Assembly (NCBI GenBank): GCA_937773555.1
Contig: CALJVT010000005.1
Coordinates: 62,001 to 126,000 of the forward strand
Direction of reading: 5' to 3'
From: an uncultured Pseudomonadales bacterium
Lineage (GTDB): Bacteria > Pseudomonadota > Gammaproteobacteria > Pseudomonadales > Balneatricaceae
Length of the DNA stretch: 64,000 bases
Positions within the stretch are counted from its first letter, which is position 1; the number at the start of each line of letters is the position of its first letter. The notes below the pieces were generated by a model that was not told where the DNA came from, ran no database searches, and saw only the letters and a list, made by a program, of their open reading frames with translations. Shown piece after piece: positions 17,521-25,963 of the stretch. The translations under genes were made by a program, and so were the position numbers.

Positions 17521-18213
17521 TCATTGCCGAGGCACGTAGTTTTCGCCCACTGAGCTGGCGCAAATACGACTTAACCGGTTAAAGGAAAAACCCGTCTTTT
17601 CTCGCCAGTCGTTAAAGCAACGCTGCACCTTGGTTAAGTCACTTTTATTACTCGGTTCATTAGCAATATCTAAGCCTGCACCTTGCAAACATGTCACCAC
17701 ATCATTGGTGAGCATGAACGTATCCAAACCCATCTGCCTTAACATCCGAGGCCCACTCATACCTCCAAGACGACCACCACCCAATTTCAAATGGCGGAAA
17801 AGTCCTATGAGGTCATCTTTTGGCCATTGGGCCAAAAAGGCTGCAAAGCTCTCGTGTTCTGCACAGGTGTCAACAATGTAGCTAGCATTTTGTGGCACAC
17901 TCATAATTTTTTGCATGCTTCGGACAATCCGTTTATCTGTACCAAACTTTTCCAACTGTTCTGGACTCAACAGAATGATCTTTTCTGGGTTAAAACCGAA
18001 AAAAACAGTTTCAAAATCTTCCCACTTATTCTCAATGACTCGCCAAACAAAGCCAGCTTGGAAAACAACCTTGGTCATCATTGATAAAAAACGGTCATCT
18101 GGCTGTGATAAAAAATAGTCCTCGGGCAACGGCTCATAAACCCTTGCTTCCAGACCTTTTTCTCCGCCCTTGCGGAACAGCGCACGCTCAAGAATAGGCT
18201 CAAACTTTACCAT
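17521..18213 (-). CDS. Tag-like DNA-3-methyladenine glycosylase (HhH-GPD superfamily)
   Basis: The 230-residue protein resembles the Tag family in order. DDRFLSMMTKVVFQAGF-WRVIENKW corresponds to the Tag region LFEMICLEGQQAGLSW. FGFNPEKI and FGTDKRIVRSMQKIM match the following helices, and a helix-hairpin-helix-like GGMSGPRMLRQMGLDTFML precedes TNDVV. The N-terminal Cys/His zinc-snap residues of E. coli Tag are not evident, so this is a divergent branch and its activity on alkylated bases is inferred. It lies between folD and glyA on the minus strand, in its own unit between two terminators. Confidence 0.72.
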   Translation of the reverse strand: MVKFEPILERALFRKGGEKGLEARVYEPLPEDYFLSQPDDRFLSMMTKVVFQAGFVWRVIENKWEDFETVFFGFNPEKIILLSPEQLEKFGTDKRIVRSMQKIMSVPQNASYIVDTCAEHESFAAFLAQWPKDDLIGLFRHLKLGGGRLGGMSGPRMLRQMGLDTFMLTNDVVTCLQGAGLDIANEPSNKSDLTKVQRCFNDWREKTGFSFNRLSRICASSVGENYVPRQ

Positions 18214-18317
18214 AACTCACCTGTGTAATTGAAATGCTTGTGAACATTATAACCAAGTGCATTTTGGATTACTTCATTTGCACTCAAAGACTGAGTAACC
18301 CAGTAAACACCAGACAT

Positions 18318-18345
18318 AAAAAAGGCCTTTTTAAAGGCCTTTTTT
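18318..18345 (-). terminator. glyA terminator
   Basis: AAAAAAGGCC (18318-18327) pairs with GGCCTTTTTT (18336-18345). It lies 16 bases past the glyA stop and ends in a T run on the minus strand; it is symmetric and may act both ways. Confidence 0.85.
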
Positions 18346-18361
18346 ACGGGTTTACAATGGA

Positions 18362-19612
18362 TTATTTGTAAACTGGGAAACGTGCACAAAGAGCAGAAAC
18401 CTTAGCACGGACTTGCGCATTAATCGCTTCGTCTTCGATATTATCCATTACATCACACATCCAACCGGTAAGGTCAGTGACTTCTTCTGGGCCAAAACCT
18501 CGGGAAGTAATTGCCGGTGTGCCTACACGGATACCCGAGGTCACAAATGGAGATTGGGGGTCGTTAGGTACAGAGTTTTTATTAACCGTAATGTGGGCAT
18601 TACCTAAAGCAGCATCTGCAGCCTTGCCAGTAATACCCTTGGCAATTAGGTCAACCAGCATTAGGTGATTCTCAGTACCACCTGAGACGATTTTATAACC
18701 TCGCGCTTGAAATACTTTCGCCATAACCTTTGCATTAATACAAACCTGGCCTTGATAATCAGAGAATGAGGGCTCTAGCGCTTCTTTAAAAGCCACCGCT
18801 TTAGCAGCAATAACATGCATTAGAGGGCCGCCTTGCTGGCCAGGGAACACGGCCGAGTTAAACTTCTTCTCTAGCTCTGGATTAGCCTTAGCTACAATTA
18901 AACCACCGCGCGGGCCACGCAAGGTTTTGTGTGTCGTTGTAGTACAAACATCAGCAAAGGGCACTGGGTTAGGGTAATGCCCAGTAGCAATCAATCCTGC
19001 CACGTGGGCCATATCAACTAGAAGGTATGCACCAACGCTGTCAGCGATATCACGGAACTTACTCCAATCCATTACCTGGGAGTATGCGGAAAAGCCTGCA
19101 ACAATCATCTTCGGCTGATGCTCAGTGGCTAGTCGCTGAATCTCGTCATAGTCCAATGTGCCCGCATCGTTCAAGCCATATTGAATTGCGTTGTAGTTTT
19201 TGCCAGAAAAGTTCACGTGAGAGCCGTGAGTTAAATGCCCACCATGAGCCAAACTCATGCCCAAAATGGTATCACCTGGGGTAATTAGAGCTTGGTATAC
19301 TGCGGCGTTGGCTTGTGAACCCGAATGAGGCTGTACATTAACATAATCTGCTCCAAACAATTTCTTGGCACGCTCTATAGCTAATATTTCAACCTTATCT
19401 ACAAACTGACAACCACCATAGTAACGCTTATGAGGATAACCTTCTGCATACTTGTTGGTTAGGCCAGAGCCTTGAGCTTGCATTACGCGAGTGCTGGTGT
19501 AGTTTTCTGACGCAATCAGTTCTACGTGATCTTCTTGGCGTTGCTCTTCTTCTTGAATACCGGCCCAAAGTTCCGGGTCAAAGTCACTGATACGATCGGA
19601 CTTATTAAACAT
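18362..19612 (-). CDS. glyA: serine hydroxymethyltransferase
   Basis: GlyA interconverts serine + THF and glycine + methylene-THF using pyridoxal phosphate. The PLP lysine is K229 in [14 protein letters not shown]. Other signatures are [23 protein letters not shown] and [11 protein letters not shown]. At 416 residues it has normal length, with a GGGAG ribosome site. It is a housekeeping gene, but here it sits beside folD and the corrinoid operon, so methylene-THF from methyl oxidation could be used for serine synthesis. No glycine riboswitch is visible upstream. Confidence 0.97.
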   Translation of the reverse strand: MFNKSDRISDFDPELWAGIQEEEQRQEDHVELIASENYTSTRVMQAQGSGLTNKYAEGYPHKRYYGGCQFVDKVEILAIERAKKLFGADYVNVQPHSGSQANAAVYQALITPGDTILGMSLAHGGHLTHGSHVNFSGKNYNAIQYGLNDAGTLDYDEIQRLATEHQPKMIVAGFSAYSQVMDWSKFRDIADSVGAYLLVDMAHVAGLIATGHYPNPVPFADVCTTTTHKTLRGPRGGLIVAKANPELEKKFNSAVFPGQQGGPLMHVIAAKAVAFKEALEPSFSDYQGQVCINAKVMAKVFQARGYKIVSGGTENHLMLVDLIAKGITGKAADAALGNAHITVNKNSVPNDPQSPFVTSGIRVGTPAITSRGFGPEEVTDLTGWMCDVMDNIEDEAINAQVRAKVSALCARFPVYK

Positions 19613-20007
19613 TACTTAACTCCCAAAAAATGAATTCCCTAGTGTAAGGGGACTTATAACTACTAAAACTTTAAATCTGTTCAGCCAACTGGGTATGGCA
19701 TTACTCACGTATTTTCAATCGTGCATCATAACGACTATGGCTTAGACCACTTAGTTTGATACGACACTGCGTTGTTTGGCAGCGAATCTTTACTCTTTAA
19801 TAAGCTCTATATAACCATAAAGCACCTACAAATGTAGCAAAGCCATGCCTCAAAACGACTAAATTTAGATATATTTGTTATTTGTTGAATCTATAAGGTG
19901 ATTCTTAGCGTAAGTAATCATGAGACAGTTTGAACGTGTCTTTAAATACCAAATAAACTTAAGCAATATTGGCTTAATTAAGCCACTGCAACTTAAAAGG
20001 AAGACTT
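19613..20007. other. divergent intergenic region between glyA and the bufferin operon
   Basis: About 395 AT-rich bases with no gene that I can support. A possible plus-strand promoter is TTGAAC (19930-19935), 18-base spacer, TAAACT (19954-19959), with the palindrome at 19970-19985 just downstream. The remaining part, which must hold the glyA promoter, shows nothing I can name. Confidence 0.4.
19970..19985. promoter_or_regulatory. perfect 16-bp palindrome upstream of the bufferin precursor
   Basis: TGGCTTAATTAAGCCA is fully self-complementary and ends 22 bases before the precursor ATG, ahead of the AAGGAAG ribosome site. It could be a repressor operator or a short leader hairpin. Confidence 0.5.
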
Positions 20008-20268
20008 ATGAAAATCTCTAAAAAAATCGCTACTGCAACTGCCCTGTCTAGTGTTCTAGCTCTTGGCCTATCTCTTAATTCAACAGCCGCTTCAGCTGCT
20101 GAAAAAGAGAAATGTTATGGTGTTGCCAAAGCTGGACAAAACGACTGTGCCACAAAAACTTCGTCATGTGTTGGCACATCAGCTACCGATGGCCAAACCG
20201 ACGCATTTACGGTGCTTCCTGGAGGTTTGTGTGAACGCTTATCTGGCGGTTCACTCACGTCTAGCTAG
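20008..20268 (+). CDS. bufA1: DUF2282 bufferin-type RiPP precursor (BufA1-like)
   Basis: The 86-residue protein has a Sec-type signal peptide ending at ASA (about residue 30). A short mature part carries four cysteines, C36, C47, C54 and C75, in the DUF2282 pattern EKCYGVAKAGQNDCA...SCVGTS...GGLCERL. DUF2282 proteins are bufferin precursors: exported peptides whose core cysteines are modified by a DUF692 (MNIO) enzyme, in the studied case giving copper binding. Here the DUF692 and DUF2063 genes follow directly. The signal peptide acts as the leader. The metal bound by this product is not shown by the sequence. The ribosome site is AAGGAAG. Confidence 0.92.
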   Translation: MKISKKIATATALSSVLALGLSLNSTAASAAEKEKCYGVAKAGQNDCATKTSSCVGTSATDGQTDAFTVLPGGLCERLSGGSLTSS

Positions 20269-20274
20269 GCAACT

Positions 20275-20308
20275 GCTTCCACCTATAACGCAATTTATCG
20301 GTGGAAGC
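20275..20308 (+). terminator. hairpin between precursor and enzyme genes, possible attenuator
   Basis: GCTTCCACC (20275-20283) and GGTGGAAGC (20300-20308) form a 9-bp stem with a 16-base loop. A T5 run follows 7 bases later. It starts 7 bases after the precursor stop. A leaky terminator or mRNA-stabilising hairpin here would give more precursor than enzyme. Confidence 0.55.
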
Positions 20309-20365
20309 TGCGCACTTTTTATACCATACATTCGCTTAACCATGCGGTCCAAAGGGGCACCATTA

Positions 20366-21208
20366 ATGGCCTATCAGCAACACCTACTAACTGGAACAGG
20401 CATTGGATTAAGACAGCCCCATGTCGAACATTTTCTACAAGGCACACCAGCCGCAGGTTGGCTAGAAGTACACAGTGAAAACTACCTACAAGAAAAAAGT
20501 AAGCGCCGTCATCAGTTACGCCATATTCGTAATCATTATGCTATTAGCTGTCATGGCATTGGCCTGTCTTTGGGATCATCAGACCCACTAAGCCAAACTC
20601 ACATTAAGTCGTTAAAAGCACTGTTTAATGACATTGAGCCTAGTCTAATTTCCGAACATTTAAGTTGGAGTTCGTTAAACGGTCGCTTTTATAACGATTT
20701 ACTTCCATTACCCTACACACATGAATCCCTAAATCATATGATAACACAGGTAGGGCAAGCCCAAGATCTATTAGGCCGTCAGATCCTTATTGAGAACCCA
20801 TCCTCTTATTTAGCATTTAAGCAGGCCGATATGAGCGAACCGGAGCTACTCAATCAACTCAGCCAACACTCTGGATGTAAGCTGTTGCTTGATCTAAACA
20901 ATATTTTTGTCAGCTGTAGCAATATGAACACAGACCCATATGACTATTTGGCTAGCATCAATTGGCATCAAGTTGGGGAAATTCATTTAGCAGGCCACAC
21001 CTTGAAGCAGCTACCCCAAGGCACCATTCGCATTGACACCCATAATAACCCAGTGTGCGAAGAAGTATGGGGCATGGTTACTACCTACAAAGACACGTTA
21101 AAACACATTCCTTGCCTCATTGAATGGGACGCCGATATACCAAGCTTAGATGTACTAATGGCTGAGGCAAAAAAAGCCCAACACTATTTGGGGATAGCCC
21201 ATGACTAA
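20366..21208 (+). CDS. bufB: DUF692 multinuclear non-heme iron oxidase, bufferin maturation enzyme
   Basis: MNIO enzymes modify cysteines of RiPP precursors using two or three iron atoms in a TIM barrel. Candidate metal ligands are H63 (HGIGLSLG), E97 and H98 (SEHLSW), E143 (ENPSSYLAF), D176 (LLDLNNIFVS), H207 and H211 (EIHLAGH), D224/H226 (DTHNNPVC) and E253 (IEWD). The start at 20366 is chosen because it follows AGGGG at good spacing and gives 280 residues, the usual length. The frame is open far upstream across the precursor gene, but that sequence is out-of-frame noise. It overlaps the next gene by 8 bases. Confidence 0.93.
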   Translation: MAYQQHLLTGTGIGLRQPHVEHFLQGTPAAGWLEVHSENYLQEKSKRRHQLRHIRNHYAISCHGIGLSLGSSDPLSQTHIKSLKALFNDIEPSLISEHLSWSSLNGRFYNDLLPLPYTHESLNHMITQVGQAQDLLGRQILIENPSSYLAFKQADMSEPELLNQLSQHSGCKLLLDLNNIFVSCSNMNTDPYDYLASINWHQVGEIHLAGHTLKQLPQGTIRIDTHNNPVCEEVWGMVTTYKDTLKHIPCLIEWDADIPSLDVLMAEAKKAQHYLGIAHD

Positions 21209-22064
21209 AGACCTTAATTTAGCCCAACTCCAAACTTACTTTGCAAATCAACTTGTACCCAAAAAACCAGCAAGTTTAGCTGAATTAGACCCATTGTCTG
21301 ATCTATTAGTCGACTCTCATTTTACTCCAACACAAGTGTTCAATATTTATCGTAATAATTTTTTAATAAGTCTTAGCGACATGTTGGAACAAATTTTTCC
21401 TATTACCCAAGTATTAGTAGGCTATGATTACTTCGCCCACATAAGTCGTGACTTTGTTTATAGCGTCCCCCTTAAACAACCTCACCTGAATGATTATGGC
21501 AGTATTTTTGTGAGTTTTCTTAGACAATTGAAGGCATTAGAAAAAATGCAGTTTGTAGGCCAAATGGCCGAACTGGAGTGGCACTTAGATTACATTAGCC
21601 ATATTTACTATAAGCCAGACTTTGATTTTAAAAGCCTGGCAAAAATAAGCGAAGAACATCTCCTGAACATACAGTTTAGGCTATCTGATACCTGCCATTT
21701 GCAGACTTCTAAACTAGATTTAATTGCCTTACACAAAGACCTTTCCAGGGCTCAAAAGCTTAGTAAAAGCACTACTATTACGGCAGTCACATACCAGCAA
21801 CAAAGCTATATTTTAGGGTTACAAAACCACCTTGGAGAAGCCGCCTTAATGCCTTTGGATCAACGACATTGGACATGGCTGATTGGCTTGCAAAACGGCC
21901 TGACTTTAGCGCAACTGTGTGATTTAGAAAACACAGACCTAAACCTTTTAATAGCACAAATCAAAGATTGGATAGCCCTAGGATGTATTGATGGCTTTTC
22001 AATTAACAGCTCAAGTTCAAGCATCACCAACGCAAACTTACTTAAACCCAAGGAATACCTATGA
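21201..22064 (+). CDS. bufC: DUF2063 partner protein of the bufferin system (BufC-like)
   Basis: DUF2063 proteins pair with DUF692 enzymes and are thought to bind the precursor and present it. The N-terminal domain is typical: VFNIYRNNFLISLSDMLEQIFPITQVLVG, followed by FAHISRDFV and MAELEWHLDYI. The C-terminal half (about 180-270) is a less conserved winged-helix-like region. It overlaps bufB by 8 bases and the DoxX gene by 4, so the four genes form one translationally coupled unit. No catalytic residues are recognisable. Confidence 0.88.
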   Translation: MTKDLNLAQLQTYFANQLVPKKPASLAELDPLSDLLVDSHFTPTQVFNIYRNNFLISLSDMLEQIFPITQVLVGYDYFAHISRDFVYSVPLKQPHLNDYGSIFVSFLRQLKALEKMQFVGQMAELEWHLDYISHIYYKPDFDFKSLAKISEEHLLNIQFRLSDTCHLQTSKLDLIALHKDLSRAQKLSKSTTITAVTYQQQSYILGLQNHLGEAALMPLDQRHWTWLIGLQNGLTLAQLCDLENTDLNLLIAQIKDWIALGCIDGFSINSSSSSITNANLLKPKEYL

Positions 22065-22501
22065 AAAGCCTTATTCATGCCTACCATCAGGCCGTGGAAA
22101 CTCATATCGACAGCTTACAAGATGTCTTTTTATTAGCCTTAAGATTATGGGTCGCTTGGATTTTTATTAATGCTGGTTTGATGAAATTTAACCATTGGGA
22201 CTCCACTCTTTTCTTGTTCGAATACGAGTACAAAGTGCCACTAATCCCGTGGATAGTTGCTGCTTACGTAGGGACTGCAGCCGAAATTATATTGCCTGTG
22301 TTTGTGGCTATAGGGTTAGTCACTCGGCCCATGGCATTAGCCTTGTTCAGCTTCAACATCGTTGCTGTGATCTCTTACCCGACCATATGGAACACTGGGT
22401 ACTTTGATCATCAATTATGGGGCTTAATGATGTTGGTAGTGGTAATGTATGGCGCTGGTCGCTGGTCCACAGACCAGCTCTTCAGACAGCAAAAGTATTG
22501 A
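22061..22501 (+). CDS. DoxX-family membrane protein of the bufferin operon
   Basis: A 146-residue protein with four hydrophobic segments. The DoxX pattern is present: LALRLWVAWIFINAGLMKF, AEIILPVFVAIGLVTRPMALAL and the final LWGLMMLVVVMYGAG. Its ATG overlaps the bufC stop. DoxX proteins often close bufferin operons; an electron-transfer or membrane role is suggested but not established. The gene ends 3 bases from the convergent nfeD stop without a terminator between. Confidence 0.85.
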   Translation: MKSLIHAYHQAVETHIDSLQDVFLLALRLWVAWIFINAGLMKFNHWDSTLFLFEYEYKVPLIPWIVAAYVGTAAEIILPVFVAIGLVTRPMALALFSFNIVAVISYPTIWNTGYFDHQLWGLMMLVVVMYGAGRWSTDQLFRQQKY

Positions 22502-22503
22502 CC

Positions 22504-22959
22504 TTATAAGCCAGCTTTAACAATTAACAACACCATTTCCCGGCTGCCAATTACCTTAACCTGCGTGCCAATGGACAAATTAGTTTCTGACTCCACACGC
22601 CATAAGGTGTCTCCAACCTGCATCTTACCTTGGCCACCTGTCATTTCTTGGGTTAGGGCAAACTCACGACCAATCAATTGGGCAGCACGGTTATTTAATT
22701 TAGGCAGGTCTGTTGATTGGCTAAAGCTCTTAAAGCGATACCAAAACCATACAGAACATAACAAGGCTAAAACAGCAAACAAAGAAAGTTGTTGCTGCCA
22801 TGTCAAATCAGGCCAAATGTAAGAAATTAAGGCCACTTCTAAGGCTGCCATTACTGCGCCCAGTAAAAACCCAGCAGCACCTAGAGCTTCACCCGCAATT
22901 AACACAATAGCCAAGATAATCCAGTGCCAAAACTGCATAGCTTCAAAAAACGCTATCAT
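22504..22959 (-). CDS. NfeD-like membrane protein (YbbJ type)
   Basis: This protein has N-terminal membrane helices ([31 protein letters not shown] and [17 protein letters not shown]). A C-terminal OB-fold NfeD domain follows, with [30 protein letters not shown]. NfeD proteins act with SPFH-domain scaffold proteins. It overlaps the SPFH gene upstream by 4 bases, the same pairing as E. coli ybbJ-qmcA. The exact function is unknown. Confidence 0.88.
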   Translation of the reverse strand: MIAFFEAMQFWHWIILAIVLIAGEALGAAGFLLGAVMAALEVALISYIWPDLTWQQQLSLFAVLALLCSVWFWYRFKSFSQSTDLPKLNNRAAQLIGREFALTQEMTGGQGKMQVGDTLWRVESETNLSIGTQVKVIGSREMVLLIVKAGL

Positions 22960-23888
22960 GAGGTTTTGTCACTCATATCTTTAACAAGCTCACTGATACC
23001 AGAGATAGAGCCTATAACGCTGCTTGCTTCAAGTGGAATCATCATCACTTTGTTGTTCTCAGACGCAGCTAGCTTACCTAAAGCATCAATGTATTTTTGC
23101 GCAATAAAGTAATTAACCGCACGGGAGTCTCCGTTTTGAATTGCTTCAGACACCATTTGGGTTGCTTTAGCTTCTGCTTCTGCTAATCGTTCGCGGGCTT
23201 CTGCCTCGCGCTTAGCCGCCTCCAACTGACCTTCAGCCTTAAGTATCTCTGACTGTTTTTGGCCTTCGGCAACTTTAATAGCTGCTTCTTTCTCACCTTC
23301 CGCTTCTAAAATTTGCGCACGCTTTTCGCGTTCAGCTTTCATTTGTCGAGCCATAGCAGTAACTAGGTCTTGTGGGGGAGCAATGTCTTTAATTTCAATC
23401 CGAGTTACTTTTATACCCCAAGGGTCAGTAACATCATCAACCTTTGCCAGCAAACTACTATTGATACGTTCACGATTCGACAACATTTCATCCAGCTCCA
23501 TAGACCCTAGAACAGCACGAATATTAGTCATCACCAAAGCCTTCATTGCCCGCTCTAGGTCATTTACCTCGTAAGCTGCTTTAGCTGCATCTTGCACTTG
23601 ATAAAAACACACCGCATCGGTCATCACTTGGGCGTTATCTGAGGAAATTATTTCCTGTGGGTCTACATCTAATACTTGCTCCATCATATTGAGTTTTTGA
23701 CCCACTGTGTCGATAAACGGTACTAATAAATGTAATCCTGGGTTAAGTGTGCGCGTGTATTTACCAAACCGCTCAACGGTCCAATTGAATCCTTGAGGCA
23801 CCATACGGATGCCTTTAAAAATAATAAGAACCACCACCATAGCGAAAAACAGTACCGTTAAACTTTGGCCTAAATCAGCAATTGTCAT
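22956..23888 (-). CDS. qmcA: SPFH/band-7 membrane scaffold protein (QmcA type)
   Basis: A single N-terminal membrane segment ([19 protein letters not shown]) is followed by an SPFH domain ([29 protein letters not shown]...). An Ala/Glu/Lys-rich coiled coil runs from about residue 190 to 260, and the C-terminal part is stomatin-like. I use the ATG at 23888, with AAGG upstream and the expected N-terminus; the open frame extends 87 bases further without support. SPFH proteins form large ring-like microdomain scaffolds that often regulate membrane proteases. With nfeD it forms a two-gene operon. Confidence 0.9.
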   Translation of the reverse strand: MTIADLGQSLTVLFFAMVVVLIIFKGIRMVPQGFNWTVERFGKYTRTLNPGLHLLVPFIDTVGQKLNMMEQVLDVDPQEIISSDNAQVMTDAVCFYQVQDAAKAAYEVNDLERAMKALVMTNIRAVLGSMELDEMLSNRERINSSLLAKVDDVTDPWGIKVTRIEIKDIAPPQDLVTAMARQMKAEREKRAQILEAEGEKEAAIKVAEGQKQSEILKAEGQLEAAKREAEARERLAEAEAKATQMVSEAIQNGDSRAVNYFIAQKYIDALGKLAASENNKVMMIPLEASSVIGSISGISELVKDMSDKTS

Positions 23889-24060
23889 AAACAAAACCTT
23901 ACAGATGAATGTTAAAGATTGATCATAGCGTGAGTTTGATGAAAAAGCATGATTTATCCCACAAAATTTACTCACCCTACTGTTTCCTGACCCAAGCGCA
24001 TGTGCGAGAATACACCCTGTTCGTCAATTAGATACATCTGACTTCAAACAAGGAAAGACC

Positions 24061-24876
24061 ATGCCCAACAGCTTGTCGACGAGTGCCCACCAAAGCCAAC
24101 TCACTACTAATTATGCCAAAGGCGCTGCTGAAGCACTTGCTGCACTGGGTCGTAAACGCTCAAGAGTGCACTGTATTACTAGCACTGTGGCACAAGACAT
24201 TTCCTCAGACGTTATCTTAGCTGTAGGCGCAGGCTCGTGTTTTACTATAGGGGTGGAAGAAATTACCGAATTGGTGTCGGTGACTAACAGCCTTGTAGTC
24301 AACATAGGCACACTTGATGCCAACCGCAGGGCTGCTATTCGCCCAGCTATTCAAGCCGCTAATGATTATTCAAAACCTTGGGTTTTAGACCCTGTTTCAG
24401 TGCACGCCTCAAAGAAACGTTGCGCCTATGCCATAGAACTGTTGCAGTTTAGGCCCCACGTCATTAGGGCTAATGCGATGGAAATTAAGGCATTGGCAGG
24501 CACCTCTAGCCCAATGGCAGCGCAAGAACTGGCATTACAACAAGGGTGTGTTGTTGCTCAAACTGGTGAAACTGATTTAGTGACTAACGGCGTGAAGACT
24601 ATTATGATTGCCAATGGCCACCAAATGCAAACCCGTATCTCAGCCATGGGATGTGCTACAACTGCATTTATGGCGTGTTTTATGGCCGTAGACCATGATG
24701 CATTTGACGCGGCAGTGCAAGCATTGCTCACTATGGGTGTGGCAGCAGAATTGGCTGCCAATAAATCCTCAGGCCCAGGCAGCATGCATATGAACCTGTT
24801 GGATTCGCTGTATACCATTAACGAACAAACATTGGCACGCTATGGCCATGTTCTTGAACTAGAAGCCTCTAGATAA
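24061..24876 (+). CDS. ThiM-like hydroxyethylthiazole kinase, divergent
   Basis: ThiM phosphorylates 4-methyl-5-hydroxyethylthiazole for thiamine salvage. The ribokinase-like core is recognisable: VHCITS, VVNIGTLDANRR, PWVLDPVS, HVIRANAMEI, the catalytic Cys in AMGCATTAF (C198, the same position as in ThiM) and SSGPGSMHMNLLDSLY. Several usually invariant stretches differ: HCITST for HCITN(Y/H), RAN for RGN, DPVSVHAS for DPVGAGA. It has an AAGGAAAG ribosome site. No TPP riboswitch, thiD or thiE is nearby, so a different substrate is possible. It converges on the purine regulator gene with 7 bases between. Confidence 0.75.
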   Translation: MPNSLSTSAHQSQLTTNYAKGAAEALAALGRKRSRVHCITSTVAQDISSDVILAVGAGSCFTIGVEEITELVSVTNSLVVNIGTLDANRRAAIRPAIQAANDYSKPWVLDPVSVHASKKRCAYAIELLQFRPHVIRANAMEIKALAGTSSPMAAQELALQQGCVVAQTGETDLVTNGVKTIMIANGHQMQTRISAMGCATTAFMACFMAVDHDAFDAAVQALLTMGVAAELAANKSSGPGSMHMNLLDSLYTINEQTLARYGHVLELEASR

Positions 24877-24883
24877 ACATAGT

Positions 24884-25576
24884 TTAAGAGTTAAGGTGTG
24901 CGAATGCGCCCTTCACATTGGCCACCTGAGGGCTATGATTGAAATCACAGCCCTGTGCGATATGGCCCAAATGATGAGCCATTAATTCCTGGCCTTGCTG
25001 CTCGTCTCCCCGTTTTACAGCCTCTAATAACTGGCTATGCTCATCTCTAGCACAGGCGTTACCCCCGCCATGGCTGTACATAGTGATAATTAACGATGTC
25101 TGGGATATCAACCCTCTTAAAGCATGCACAAAGGGCTGATTGCCAGCCACAATGGCCAATTGTAAATGAAACTCGCCAGAGCGACGCAATGCAGTGGCCA
25201 TATCACCTTGGTCTATGGCACTTTGTTCTAGGTCTATCATCTTTTGCAATTGCTGCACATCAGCCACCGTGCAGCGCTGACACGCTAACTTTACAACAGC
25301 TAGTTCAATAGTGTGTCGTGCGAGTAATATTTGTTCGGCTAATTCTGGTGTTGGCGCAGCAACAAAAGCACCTCGGTTTTTGTGGATCTCTACTACTTGT
25401 TCTAACTGCAAACGCTGTAACGCTTGCCTAATTAATGTCCGGCTTACGCTAAATAATAGCGTTAACTCCACTTCATTAAGCTTAGTGCCTGGTGCAAGAC
25501 GTTGAGAAAGGATGCCGTCAAATAACTGCCGATAGGCGTCCATTGGAGCATCTTTTTTAACCAAAGGTTTTAACAC
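24884..25576 (-). CDS. GntR-family (FCD) regulator of purine catabolism
   Basis: An N-terminal winged HTH (LAPGTKLNEVELTLLFSVSRTLIRQALQRLQLEQVVEI) is followed by an all-helical FCD ligand domain with metal-type His residues (ARHTIELAVVKLA, RSGEFHLQLAIVAGN, ARDEHSQLLEAV). I place the start at a GTG at 25576, preceded by GAGG and just past the HIU hydrolase stop. An ATG at 25543 is also possible, and a longer ATG start would overlap the upstream gene. It is the last gene of the urate operon. Its likely operator is the palindrome at 30282-30297 before the first gene. Confidence 0.85.
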   Translation of the reverse strand: MLKPLVKKDAPMDAYRQLFDGILSQRLAPGTKLNEVELTLLFSVSRTLIRQALQRLQLEQVVEIHKNRGAFVAAPTPELAEQILLARHTIELAVVKLACQRCTVADVQQLQKMIDLEQSAIDQGDMATALRRSGEFHLQLAIVAGNQPFVHALRGLISQTSLIITMYSHGGGNACARDEHSQLLEAVKRGDEQQGQELMAHHLGHIAQGCDFNHSPQVANVKGAFAHLNS

Positions 25577-25580
25577 TTTA

Positions 25581-25934
25581 TTAACTACCTCGGTAAGTAG
25601 AATAACTGTATGGTGAAACCAGTAGCGGCACATGGTAATGATCACTTATATTGGCGATGCCAAAACGTAAGGTAACATCACTTAAAAAAGCTGGGGTTGG
25701 CTGAGCTACTTTAGCCTGCGTAAAGTAGGTTTCAACACCAAATTCAAGTTCGTAAATACCCACGGTGAAATCGTCATGCTTTAACAAAGGGCTATCGCAG
25801 CGGCCATCGCTATTGGTCATTTGCTGACTTAGCAGCTGACGTTGGTTATCGATAATCCGATAAAGGCTTACAGACATGTTACTACCAGGCACACCCTGCG
25901 CTGTGTCCAATACATGTGTGGTTAAAAATCCCAT
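25581..25934 (-). CDS. 5-hydroxyisourate hydrolase (transthyretin-related)
   Basis: HIU hydrolase opens 5-hydroxyisourate, the product of urate oxidation, to OHCU. The 117-residue protein has the family N-terminus LTTHVLDTAQGVPGSNM, a central beta-sandwich, and the invariant C-terminal YRGS. Catalytic His residues are seen in TTHVLD and YHVPLLVSP. It sits between puuD (29 bases upstream) and the GntR gene (coupled) in the urate operon. No signal peptide is seen, so it acts in the cytoplasm. Confidence 0.95.
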   Translation of the reverse strand: MGFLTTHVLDTAQGVPGSNMSVSLYRIIDNQRQLLSQQMTNSDGRCDSPLLKHDDFTVGIYELEFGVETYFTQAKVAQPTPAFLSDVTLRFGIANISDHYHVPLLVSPYSYSTYRGS

Positions 25935-25963
25935 GAAATCAATCCTTAGTTAGTGTTCAGACC

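Noticed and set aside
20063-20365. N-terminal extension of the DUF692 protein overlapping the precursor gene
   Set aside because: It is an out-of-frame reading of bufA1 and the hairpin; the family N-terminus and AGGGG site place the start at 20366.
23889-24060. TPP riboswitch before the ThiM-like gene
   Set aside because: The CUGAGA and related conserved core elements are absent.
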